A model generated the notes under the pieces. It had not been told where the DNA came from and did not search any database. It saw only the letters and a program-made list of their open reading frames with translations. Position numbers and translations under genes: made by a program. From assembly GCA_014529385.2 (NCBI GenBank), contig CM043964.1, positions 4,977,997 to 5,041,996 on the forward strand: a stretch of DNA of 64,000 nucleotides, in the 5' to 3' direction. Shown in pieces: positions 35,773 to 46,110 of this stretch; positions within the stretch are counted from its first letter, which is position 1, and each line of letters begins with the position of its first letter. The stretch is from Adiantum capillus-veneris. Lineage: Eukaryota; Streptophyta; Polypodiopsida; Polypodiales; Pteridaceae.

Positions 35773-38700
35773 ATGGACTTCGAATCTGGGGAGAAAGTAC
35801 ATATGATACTTGACAATGAAATCGTTGGTATTGGTTGTGTGTGTAGAACAGATCCATATTCCACTTGTGTGGTACAAAGATAGGGCTGGGAAATGTCTCC
35901 ATACTAGTGGAGGAATGCTTGAAGGATGTGGTCCTACCTTTTCCTACAATGGATACTTCATCTCTCCAAGGCTCATTATGGAGTGCTGTTCGATGGTCAA
36001 AGCTTCTTTTGCAATCTTTTGTATTAAATGGGAACTTAATTGATCCACACGAAAGCTACAATGGTGATGAAGAACATGATCATTCTGATCCTCTAGTTAC
36101 AGATGCAATACCTATGACAAGCCCAGAATTTGAAGCAATGATTCGAGAGTCTTGGAGAAATCAGAGGGTCCTTTTAAAAGATGACACAATGATGCAAACC
36201 ATGAATGAAGGGACCATCTTATATGTATTTCCACATGATTATGTCAACTTTCAGGAACTTGGTCCTGATTGTGTGGGTGTGGGTATTGAAAGAGAAAATG
36301 CAAGCATTCATGATGTGGTTGAAGTGGGTAGCATCACTTTGCTAAAGTGGCCCATCAAGCAGACAACAATGTTGAATGGGAGCCCATTACAACGCTTTGT
36401 TCCTGTTGATGGCATGCATGCTACATATGAGGATGTATCCAACGATGGCAATGTTGGAAAAAAACTTGATGGGAGTAATGTTGTCCAGTTGTCAAGGAAG
36501 AGACGATACACTTTCATGAACAGGACTCAAAAATCAAAAGCAGCACCAGCTTCGACTTTTTACCTTTCAAACAAATCAATTCAAAGGGTATCATGCATTG
36601 ATTGTTGTGCACAAAAATGCTGCCAATTTGCAGATCGTGATATGGTGACAAGGTTACGACAACAATTTTGGGGAGAGTCTCAAAAATCACGCACTAATTA
36701 TGTTTATGATGTTCTTTCTATATGTTATCAGAAAGATGAGAAGTCACGATACCAATTCAGGCTAAATGGCTCTATTGTTTGTTGTAGAGCATGGTATGAG
36801 CTACATGGAATACCAAAGACATCATTTTATCGATACAAGGAGAACTTTGAAAATGGTGTGCGCCAATATGTACATGGGAACACATGTACATTGAGAAGGG
36901 GACTTCAACATACTAGTTTAGCAAGAGCACTACTAAACGAGTTTGTGGAAAATAACTCTGAGAAGATGCCACATAGAAGTAGAACACTGCTAGATGGCTC
37001 AAGAGAGACTCAATTGGTGATTCCATCAACATACAAACAAGTGGATATTTTATGTGAAATCAACACGACACTTGACCAAATGGGCTATGAGAAGAAGCTA
37101 TCCCAATCTTCTTTGGTAGAATTTGGAACAAAGAGTACCCACATGTCACTTTAACAAAGACGAGTGAGTTCTCTAAGTGCAATATTTGTAGTTCAATCAA
37201 GGCAAGGTTAGAAGCTAAACCTTCTCTTGAAGAGAGAGCTCTTCTCTTGAGGGAGAGAGAAGTTCACATGGCACAACAAAAGAGTTGCAGAAGCCTATAT
37301 TATGCATGGCGCACGTATTCAGAAACTCAACCACAAAAATATGTATGCATAATCCATGATAAGATGGATCAAAAGAAGACTGCCATTCCTAGATTACGCA
37401 TTGTTCCCAAGGGTGTGGATTCAGGATATAATCTGCAGGTGGCATTGATTGGCATGATCACTCATGGACATGGAGAAGGTCATTACGGACACTTTGTCTT
37501 GAATGGTTTGTGGCCAGCTGATCCAAATCTTACAATTGGCTCAATTGCTAATTGTTTACATAACCTCGAGAGGATAGATAAGCATCCTCTTGGTGATCTA
37601 GTAACAAATGGACTTCCAAGGAGCAATATTTCACTACTACATGCTTTGAACTCAAGGGATGCTTTGGACTACCATAACTTGAGTGATGGAAAAGAGCCCA
37701 TTGTGCAGTCGTCAGAAATTGCAGAAGAGGAATTGGGGTCAACATTTCGCAGATTGCCAGAGAACTTGTTGCTACAATTGGATAATTGTGCAGGGGAAAA
37801 CAAAAATCGATACTTATTTGCCTATTTGTCAATGCTTGTTGCAAGGGGTGTTTTCAAAACCATCCAGCTGGGATTTTTAATGGTTGGGCATACACATGAG
37901 GACATAGACGCCATGTTTAGTAGGTTTTCAGAGAAGTTGAGAGTTACACAAACCTATACTTTGCCACATTTGATGGATACATTACGAAACAGCTCATCTT
38001 CATCTCCAGCTCCATTTTTTCTCACAAAGATCCCTGATTTCAAGCAATATTGTGATGGCTATCTTTGTGATGGACAAGACATACTTGTTGGACATTCCAA
38101 ACCGCTTCAGTTCAGGTTCTTTATGCAGGATGAGACACCAATGATGCAATATAAGGCACATGTAGGTGTATCAAGTTGGAGTGGAAGTATTCGCCTTTGG
38201 AAAACAGACACAGAAGGCAAGCCAATGTTACCACATGGAGATCCACCTCTAGTACAAATGGCGGAGTATGTCAAGGCCCACGAAGAAGTCATTTTGGGGC
38301 TAAAGAACTATATAAAATTTTGGAAAAATTTAGGGAATGGTTCAAGTATTCCGCGATATTATAGACCCGTGATAGATTATTGGAGTAAGGTAATTGAAGA
38401 GATTGGAAAAGCAATCATATCAGAGGGAGTCTTGTATGAAATATTTTGGCCAAAACTCAAGAATATTCTCATCTACAAAGCACTACAATGAATTTGCAAC
38501 AAGGAGCAGAAAGATTCCTAGGCCTTGAAGAGTTGAACGATCATTTTTGTGGGCCTCAACGAGATAGGCCAAGGGAAGAGTTTGACCCTATGTCTGATGT
38601 GCACCAAGGTGACTTTCTTATGCTTGTTCCGAGTGACACAGAAATCTATCCAGTGTGGCTTGCAATGGCTTTATCTGACATTGATAATGAGCCTACATCA

Positions 38701-38997
38701 CCAAACTACAGAAAACTCTTGATTCAATATTGGGCACCTTGCGCGAGAAAAAGTGGGATGACAGATACTCAAGCTTACAGTAATTGTTGGAAGGGTTATT
38801 GGGCTGTCAACTATAAGGACCGACAAGTGTGGGAAACTATAGATGCAATTGTTTGGTCCTGGAGACCCAACAAAGAAGGACCATTTTCTAGAATAAAGAT
38901 TCCAGAAAGACATGCTCTAAAAGCCAAAGAAGGCCTCACTCGTGCACATCAGCCACACTTGGATCAAAGTTCAGATATGGTATCAAATGTGGAGTAG
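35773..38997 (+). CDS. DUF7869-like (RNase H-fold, transposase-like) protein, frame broken three times (gene D)
   Basis: ATG at 35,773 is one base after a splice acceptor (TTTTTACTTACAG). The frame runs MDFESGEKVHMILDN and moves back one base near 35,860, again near 37,111 (CTTCTTTGG), and again near 38,455 (CCAAAACTC), ending at TAG 38,997; about 1,075 residues overall. The N-terminal part has a CLKDVVLPFPT...WSAVRWSK module reminiscent of plant transposon proteins. A Cys pair (KCNICSS) precedes the core: HDKMDQKKTAIPRL (37,358), QLDNCAGENKN (GAT at 37,781) and GHTHEDIDAMFS (37,886-37,920), fitting the acidic triad of DUF7869 proteins. It is the best candidate recombinase of the element. The three same-direction shifts mean decay or assembly error. 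Confidence 0.7.
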
Positions 38998-39273
38998 AAT
39001 TATGTGGAGCTTCTATTGTGACTATACTAGTCAATTTGTAAACAAAATCTTTTTTGTATCTTCCTTTGTTTTATGTAATTTATAGTTATTATTCAAATCC
39101 ATGTGTTGTACATCCTCTTGACTTTTGGTGTTTATCAACACCACAATCCTATGAGATTTTCACTTTATTTACTAGCCACACACCTCAATTTTTCCCACTT
39201 TAAGTGGAAAATTCCCAAATTACATGAATTCGGTCGATTTGGAGATTCCCATAATGTGAGATTTTTACCAAAA
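38998..39273. other. Right subterminal region of the large transposon
   Basis: Probable 3' UTR of gene D, then the element end. At 39,191-39,210, TTTCCCACTTTAAGTGGAAA is a near-perfect palindrome with one mismatched base, and its left half matches the inverted AAAGTGGGAAAAT near the left end. No ORF. Confidence 0.5.
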
Positions 39274-39289
39274 TACCTAATATGGTCTT
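39274..39289 (-). repeat. Right terminal inverted repeat
   Basis: TACCTAATATGGTCTT, the exact reverse complement of 7,576-7,591, followed immediately by TTAC. Confidence 0.6.
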
Positions 39290-39293
39290 TTAC
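39290..39293. repeat. Right target-site duplication (TTAC)
   Basis: Matches 7,572-7,575. If the element is excised in silico, the flanks join as ACACTTAC to GCATCATT. Confidence 0.55.
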
Positions 39294-41845
39294 GCATCAT
39301 TGTTGTCCATTACTTCACGTTGGAAGGGAGACAAAATATCCAAGCTTAGTCCAAATCCACCCTCCTTGATTCAGCAAATGTTGGGCTTACACTAGTAGGA
39401 GAAATGATAGATTTCCTACTCTCAATTGAATGATCACTCTCTCTCTTACAATGGCATAGAGTTCCCTTGCTAATCCCCTATTACAACACATGCACATGCA
39501 TAAGACAATGAGCTTCTACTCAAGAGCTCCTTCTAGAGAGGTTGAGCTTGGCTTCTCAAGCTATAGCATAGTGCTCTTGCTTATGGCTCCCCCTTTTGTG
39601 CTAGCTACACCCTCCTTTTATAGCAATTTTGAAGGCTAGGGTTACTCCTCTAACCATGGTTGGGTTAGATTTTCAGCAATTTATCTAATTTCTTTTGCTT
39701 GGAATTATCAAGAAGTTGGTGAGGAAAGAGAGAGGAGAGAAATGGAGGTGATAGGACTTTTCATAGTGGGTTAGTGTTAGTAGAGTTAGTATTAATTTAC
39801 AAATGGAATTGGATATTTACAATGGGAGTATCCATGTAGGATACAAATAAGGAAGAAAAAACTCTTAAGAGGTAAGAAAAGGTGGCTTTCTTACAAGGTT
39901 GATGCTCCAAGTGTCTTGAGTAGGGCTGATTTTGACGCTTGTTGACGGTCCACTAGCTTTTGACGGTACATTTTTTCTCCACTCTTGACCTTCCTTGAGA
40001 GACAAGGTAATTGAAGCTGAGTAATCAACCACCATGATGCTGTCTTTTAAGAGAAGAGGATGAATTTTGTGGTTTTTTTGATAGATATGGGTAAATTGGA
40101 GGAGGAAAAATGAGACTAGGTGGTCAATTTTTGAATGGAATTGTGTGTGGGAGGTATGAGTTCACCATGGTTTCTCTTATTCTTCAAGGTTGAGGAGAAG
40201 GTGAGTAGGGTGCAGAGAGGAGTGGTGAGAGAGGTGGGGATGATGAGTGGAGAAGTGTGTGTGTGAAAGAGGAAAATGATAAAGTGGAAGAGAGAGTGTG
40301 GCTGCATAGCATGGGAAAACTGAGGTCCACTAAAAAAATCATAGCTCACAGCTCGTAGCTCAAAAATATGAAAAATTTGAGGCAAAAGTTCAGCCCACGA
40401 GCTAAACTTTTGTTTGTATCACCTTTTCAAATTCGGAGAGCAAGTGAACTTTCAAAATTCAGCAAAACCGACCGTTTTTTTCCACTGCACAAGGTCTTTG
40501 TGGGGTCCTTCTTTGGATGATTCTTTTGAATACCTCCAAGAGTGAGCCCTCCATAGTGCATGTATGCATGCTACCTACCCTTGACCTTATTTGGTAGGTC
40601 TATAATTGAAGATATTGTTGAGATTAGGATATAAGTGAATAGTACAACTAAGAAAATCAAATATTGAGGGGTCTAAAAAATATGTACATGTCAAATATAA
40701 ATAATATAGGTGGAAAAATATAAAGCGGTCAAAATAAATCTCTCTCATTATAAGTCTACCATAAAAAGATGAATATTTTTGGTGGTCTAATTTATGATAG
40801 TAATAGAGAATATATGTAGGAAGGAAAAAATCACAATAGTGAAAAAAATATACACATAAATAGAACTAGTTTTTTTGGATTTTTGTTGGGATGGAGTTAC
40901 ACAAAATATAAGAGAAGCTTACATGAAAATATTTCTATATGGAATAAAGAGTATGAAAAATGGTAAGAAAAAATTGTGGTAATGGTGAGGCAATGTACAG
41001 AGCATAAATAACACACACCTAGGTAGAAATATTTAAATAAATACCAAAATAATTATGAAAAAATCTTTTATTTAGGCCCTATATACAAAGAAATATTTAC
41101 ATATGCATGGGCCATAATATACTTATATTTTTTATTTATTTTATTTTTTTTTATTTTTTTGGCTCAACTAGCCCAATGGCTAGCTAATTGAGGGCTTTTG
41201 AAGAAGATATGGGAAAAGTCCCGTGACTCACGCACGCCTATGTACAGTGAAATGGTAGGGATAGCCACAGTGTTTGGGTGATTTTGGTAGGGTGAGGTAA
41301 CTCATTGTGGCAATTACAAAGAGCCGAAAAACGGCTATCAGTACCTACTTGATCAGTGCATGGAAAATAGCACCAATGCCAGAACTGATGAATATGGCAA
41401 CTCTTTGAACAATAGGATCACAATTGTTTTTACCAATTCAATGTCATAAGTTTTTCAATTGTCAACACAATAACATATTTTCAGTCAAAGCCTCTTTTAG
41501 TTTATCTGTTGTTAGTCATGCCATGATAAAAATTTGTACGGGATATAGACACTGCCATCCATAAATGGTAAGACCTCCCATTTTATCAGTTCTCAGCTCA
41601 TTTTTGCACGCTCATGAGGTTACTGGGTACACCATAAACCCAAGGTTTGGCAGTGAACCAAAAACTCCAATACTTTTGGTAGCTAATGTTTTGACCTACA
41701 CCCTATCTGTTCAAGGAGGGGTTACTGACCTAGCACCAGGTTATGGATAAACCAAAAATCCTTGGTTGTGAGAAAACCTAAAACTCACTGTTGATGAGTA
41801 TACCAAAAACTCGAGGTATCATGAGTTGCTTGTCCAGTTCGGGCT
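39294..41845. other. Unassigned AT-rich DNA, possibly an old minus-strand LTR at its left
   Basis: On the minus strand a TATA-like element (CTATAAAAGGAGGG) lies near 39,610-39,625, so 39.3-40.5 kb could be a decayed LTR, but no partner copy or coding sequence supports it. From 40.6 to 41.2 kb the DNA is very AT-rich with A and T runs. No gene recognised on either strand. Confidence 0.3.
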
Positions 41846-41846
41846 T

Positions 41847-42060
41847 GAGGGGGGGATTGTTGGGTTCAAGCCTGCTTTCGGTCAGCCCGTGAGAACAAGA
41901 CTCAAGGCATGCAGCTATAGACCAGCAGATTAGTTGAGTTTGCATGTGGAAAAGGTGTGGTAGGCATCACCTTCCAATGACTATGTAAAGGCTTCCCTTT
42001 AATAAAATTAGAATATAGTGTTGTTCTTTTTCTATTGTGTCGACTCCTACCCTCTCTCTC
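41847..42060 (+). mobile_element. Isolated polypurine tract and LTR start of an LTR retrotransposon
   Basis: GAGGGGGGGA at 41,847-41,856 is directly followed by TGTTGGGTTCAAG, the classic arrangement of a polypurine tract and 3' LTR start in plant elements, especially copia. No coding sequence precedes it and the LTR end was not found; 42,060 is approximate. Confidence 0.45.
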
Positions 42061-42235
42061 GCCTTCTGCTATGCTTCCTCCATGCCATGGCTTCCCTCAG
42101 GATGCATCCCCCATAGCCCCTCGTTCCAACAAGATGATCCTAAATCAACCGGCCCTAGCCAAAGGTGACAATGGGAAAATTCTTGAAGAAATGTCCCAAT
42201 TACCCACAATAATATAATGAACTAGAAAGGTCACA

Positions 42236-42309
42236 TGTGTGTGTGTGTGTGTGCGTGTGTATATATAAATGCATGTGTGTGTGTGTGTGTGTTTTGGGGG
42301 GGGGGGGGA
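42236..42309. repeat. TG microsatellite and G run
   Basis: Two TG runs separated by a short interruption, then a run of G ending near 42,309. Confidence 0.9.
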
Positions 42310-43397
42310 TTAAACGTTAGCTTTTTCTCAAGAAATACCTATTCAACAGCTCAGTCACACATGTACTCAGGGATCCACTATATAATCATGTTAATATACC
42401 ACGTAGTTTCAGCAGGGGGCTTTCTTCCTTTGAAAAAATGAAGCAATTTAACATAGACACATTAACAAGGGGGGTTTTGTAATCTATTTGCAAAAAAAGC
42501 CTGTTAACTCATAAAAAGAGGCGGGTCGATATATTCATATCAACATTTCAAGTATCCTACAAACGCACATTACATAGGGGTCTCTTAATAGTGGACTCCT
42601 TAGGCACTTGTAGCATCTAGAACTCGACTTGGAAAGAGTTGCGGAATGCCCAAAATCGTTTTCACTGTCATAAAGACTATAATTAGTTATGGATAAAGGA
42701 ATATATGAGATTATCTTTTATCATAAAATCTAATATCTAGATTTACCCAAATGATGTTTTCATGTCATATTAAATTGATCATTTAATATGGGGAAGTAAA
42801 AGGGAAATAAGATCTAGAATATAGATATGTGTTTTTAGGCCAAGCTCAACCCCAGGGGGTTCACAATATTTAAGACCACTATATCACGTGCATTGAGGCT
42901 CTTTTTCTAAAATCCTTATTCTGCAAATATTCTAGGAAATACAATGAACCCTTTTCTTTTAAATTCTGTAAATTTTTTTGAGATTTTTAAATAACATATC
43001 CTTATGTAAATTTATTTCTGTAACTTATAAGGGATTTAAATACCCTTCTATTGAACTCACGTGATAGGTCACATACTATGTAAGATGAAGCCCCGGGGAG
43101 CTCAACACGGGGCCAAAAGGAAATGGTTCCATCTCATCAAGGGCTCACAAGGAGATGGTCTACTGAAGAACAATTTTTTCATAATGGAGTTTGGAAGACC
43201 TTAGAATTAGCTTCATTAAAAGACCTCCAAAGGTTTGTCTTAAAAGCTCTTAGACCTTTGGTTAAGCTAGGCCTATGCTTGAGGTTCTTGAAGATTAAAG
43301 TGCATGAGCTTCTTGATAGATACAGTGCATGCTTAAGCTAGGCATGTGTTTCAAAGGTCAAATCCAATCCCTACAATTAGGGGGCAAGCTCTTAAGG

Positions 43398-43402
<5 letters not shown>
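42310..43402. other. No feature seen
   Basis: AT-rich sequence with no recognisable gene, repeat or element boundary. It may be the 5' part of the element whose ORF begins near 43,750, but I found no LTR matching 58,973-59,301. Confidence 0.3.

Positions 43403-43489
<87 letters not shown>
43403..43489. repeat. Compound TG/GA microsatellite
   Basis: About 25 TG dinucleotides (43,403-43,455) followed by about 16 GA dinucleotides (43,458-43,489). Long open frames across it are composition artefacts. Confidence 0.95.
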
Positions 43490-43490
<1 letters not shown>

Positions 43491-43749
43491 ATACTCTTAC
43501 TAATCCCATGCTTGTGACTAAGGTGCTTGAGGGCTTGAAAGTCAAACCAATGCGTACAAAGGAGGGGGCAAGCCATGAGAGTAGGGGGTGGGGTTGAGTG
43601 AATACTCTTTCACCCAAAGGGCACCTTTCATGCCCTATCTCTCAAAGGTCCAATGAGAATTTAGCTAATTAAATTAATTTTTTAAGCATTTATCATGTCC
43701 TATCTCTCAAAGGATAATGGAGGGCACTTGTAGCCTTCACTAGCATTTA

Positions 43750-44808
43750 GATCCATTGAGGGCAAGCAAGCCAAAGAAAAGGAGCATGAACCATAGGAGA
43801 CGGCCAATTTTGAGCACCCCAAGGCAACAAAAACAGAAACCACCCCATCTACAACCACCCAACAAGAAATAGCCTAGGCATCCACGAAGCCTGAAGAAGA
43901 CAAAACAGTCGAGGCAACCACACAGCCTCAAGGAGAGGTAGAGACTCTGACGCAACCACAAGCAACCACAACCCCCCCCCAAGGAGCCACAGAGAGACTG
44001 CTAAAACATCTAGGTAGCCTACAGAGCATGAAGATTGGCAGACAAATGACGAAGTCATCACGCAAGTTAATGAATATGCCAAGCAGATGTAGGAGATGAA
44101 AGAGAAAATGCAAACAACAGCACTTAACCGCATTGCTAAGGCTAGAGAGTTGAAGATGGTCATCGACGCTCTCTAAGGAGAGCTAGAGGATAGGATGAAT
44201 GTCATCACAGATCTGCAGAGACAAATCCAAGAGCTGAAAGTTGAAGCTAAACAACACCAGCTAGCAAAAGAGAAGCAACAAAAGGAAATGGAGGAACTGG
44301 GAGAACTTCTCAACAAGTTAACAGAAGCCTGCAAGATTAAAGATCAATAGCTAACAGAGGTAACAAATGAACTCTTAACCACAACTTTATCAGTACAAAA
44401 GATCCAAGTGCATCTTGATGTGGAAAACGCATCACTACAATATTCAGAGCAAAGGATCAATGATCAGGCAACCTTCTTGAGACAGATAAGGAAAAATCCT
44501 AAAGTTGCCTCGATCAAAGGTACAGATGAAGTATACAAGGCGTTAGAAAGGAAGATTAAAGATCTTGAACTCGAGATAAAGCTAGAGCAGTCACAACGAA
44601 GAGACCTTGCACTAATGCGAGTACAAAGAGAAGAACAATTGCTCAAGGAGATAGCCGAGCTAAAGAGGTCTAATTAGCTGCTGAGAGAGGGAAAGCCAGA
44701 GACACAAGAAGAAGCTGGTACCTCAGAGCAACCAAATGTTGAAATTCCATCAGTCTCTTTTGCTAAGATGGAAACATAGCCGATAGAAGGGCTAGGAGGA
44801 GATGACAA
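43750..44808 (+). pseudogene. Coiled-coil gag-like ORF, left part (level-1 element)
   Basis: A Thr/Pro/Gln-rich stretch (TKPEEDKTVEATTQPQGEVE) is followed by a long heptad-rich helix (DLQRQIQELKVEAKQHQLAK, then ALERKIKDLELEIKLEQSQR). In-frame stops are mostly TAG at positions where CAG (Gln) fits, such as 44,348 and 44,678, plus one TAA near 44,174. The ORF is cut at about 44,808 by the copia element; the likely continuation is at 58,206. I do not recognise the family; the arrangement resembles a gag-only or large non-autonomous LTR element. Confidence 0.5.
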
Positions 44809-44836
44809 TTTCCTCTGCAACCCTAATTCCAAAAAT

Positions 44837-44848
44837 TGGGATCAGAGC
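44837..44848 (+). promoter_or_regulatory. Primer-binding site of the copia element
   Basis: TGGGATCAGAGC differs by one base from the Met-tRNA primer site TGGTATCAGAGC and lies 5 bases after the LTR remnant. Confidence 0.7.
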
Positions 44849-45197
44849 AGGTTGCGCCCTCCTGGGCTTAGTTGCCAGCTGCTCCAGCACACGCCTGCTC
44901 AGTTTCTCCGATTTCAGTGAGGTTTGGCGAGAATTCGCAGGTCGACAAATATTTTGGTAGAACTCGTTGAGCTCAGTCTGCTCAGATTTCTGATTCGGGC
45001 CCATTTCGACCTCCGTTTCCACTACAAGCAGGTCTGCCACAAGCAATTTTGTCATTTTGTACAGAATTTTTGTCAGTGCCGTTTTTTTCATAACAAGTGT
45101 CTCACAGTCTTCTACGGTTTGTGCTATATAGCACGTGTTGTTCCCACTTTGTTTCCCCTATTTTCGGGCAGTTTTCACATCAGGTGCAACATTTACC
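44849..45197 (+). other. copia leader
   Basis: Untranslated stretch between primer site and gag ATG. No feature seen beyond general T-richness. Confidence 0.5.
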
Positions 45198-46110
45198 ATG
45201 GGTAACAACAACACAGATGTGTTCAAGATGTTTGCTGCTGCTGAGGACAGGTTGGATGGGGACAATTACCCTATGTGGGCTTATATGATGCAGCGTGTCC
45301 TTGTGTCAAAGGGCATCTGGACCATTGTGCAGGGCATTGATGTACATCCTTGTTCTAAGGATGTAGGTGATGTTGAGGATGTTGCAGGTCTTGCTGCAAG
45401 GATTGCTGCTATTACAGTTGTTTTGCCTACTGCAAAACAAGCTCATTGGGATGTAAAGGATGTTTAGCCTCATGCATTGATTGTGTTGTCTGTGAAGCGC
45501 ACCATTGTTCCTCACATTCGTTCAGCAAAATTTGCAAAAGAGGTTTGGGATATTCTAGTAGGTCTTTATGTAAGCCGCAATGAGGCTAAAATTTATTTGT
45601 TGTGTAAAGAGCTGGAATCGAAGATTATGCATGAGGAAGATGATATGGACACCTTCCTTGCTGGCATCAAGGATATCAATGAGCAACTTATTTATGTAGG
45701 TGAAGTCATTTGACTTGTGCAGAATATTCTTGATGCCTTACGAGATTCTTACCAGACTTTTGCTAGTACTTGGAGACTTATGACCCAAGGAAATCCTAAA
45801 GTTGTCAACTTTGATGCATTATGCACATCGTTATTACAAGAGTCACTTTCCAAAAAAAAACACGACTAGGCAGCGTGTAGTTGAATAGGCTTTTATTGCT
45901 TCTCAAAAAAAGGGTGGTAACAGTAATGCAGCCACTTCTTATGGTTATGCTACCAGTGGCAAAAATTCTGTTCCTAATGCTTCTGTTGGCAGCAATTCAT
46001 CTGGAAACTCTGGTGATGAGGGAAAAAATAAGATGCGTTGCCATTATTGTAAAGAAAATGATCACTTGATCAAGCAGTGTCCTAAGTTGAAGGCCAAAGA
46101 GGCTAAGAAG
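45198..46110 (+). pseudogene. gag: copia gag
   Basis: ATG at 45,198 (MGNNNTDVFKMFAAAE), then RLDGDNYPMWAYMMQRVL, the typical copia gag start, and a CCHC knuckle CHYCKENDHLIKQCP near 46,039-46,083. Stops: TAG 45,465, TGA 45,711, TAG 45,886. A frame change lies at a run of nine A near 45,852-45,860. Confidence 0.85.

Larger units (their letters stand above)
7576..39289. mobile_element. Candidate giant DNA transposon, 31.7 kb, with 16-bp TIRs and inverted satellite arms
   Basis: The ends are perfect inverted repeats, AAGACCATATTAGGTA at 7,576-7,591 and its reverse complement at 39,274-39,289, flanked by TTAC on both sides. Weaker inverted similarity continues inward for about 16 bases. The termini enclose almost exactly the block of one satellite family and four genes that resemble nothing in the flanking retroelements: two FCP1-like genes, a ParB/methylase-like/SET gene, and a DUF7869-like gene. 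The satellite is mostly in one orientation in the left arm (8.1-15.3 kb) and the opposite orientation from 18.8 to 35.7 kb, like subterminal repeats of DNA transposons. Superfamily is unknown; no second copy is in the window to confirm the ends. Confidence 0.6.

Noticed and set aside
43346-43617. Frames across the TG/GA microsatellite.
   Set aside because: Dinucleotide runs give open frames by necessity.
44837-44848. Primer-binding sites as possible tRNA gene ends.
   Set aside because: No cloverleaf sequence adjoins them; they are short complements of tRNA 3' ends beside LTRs.
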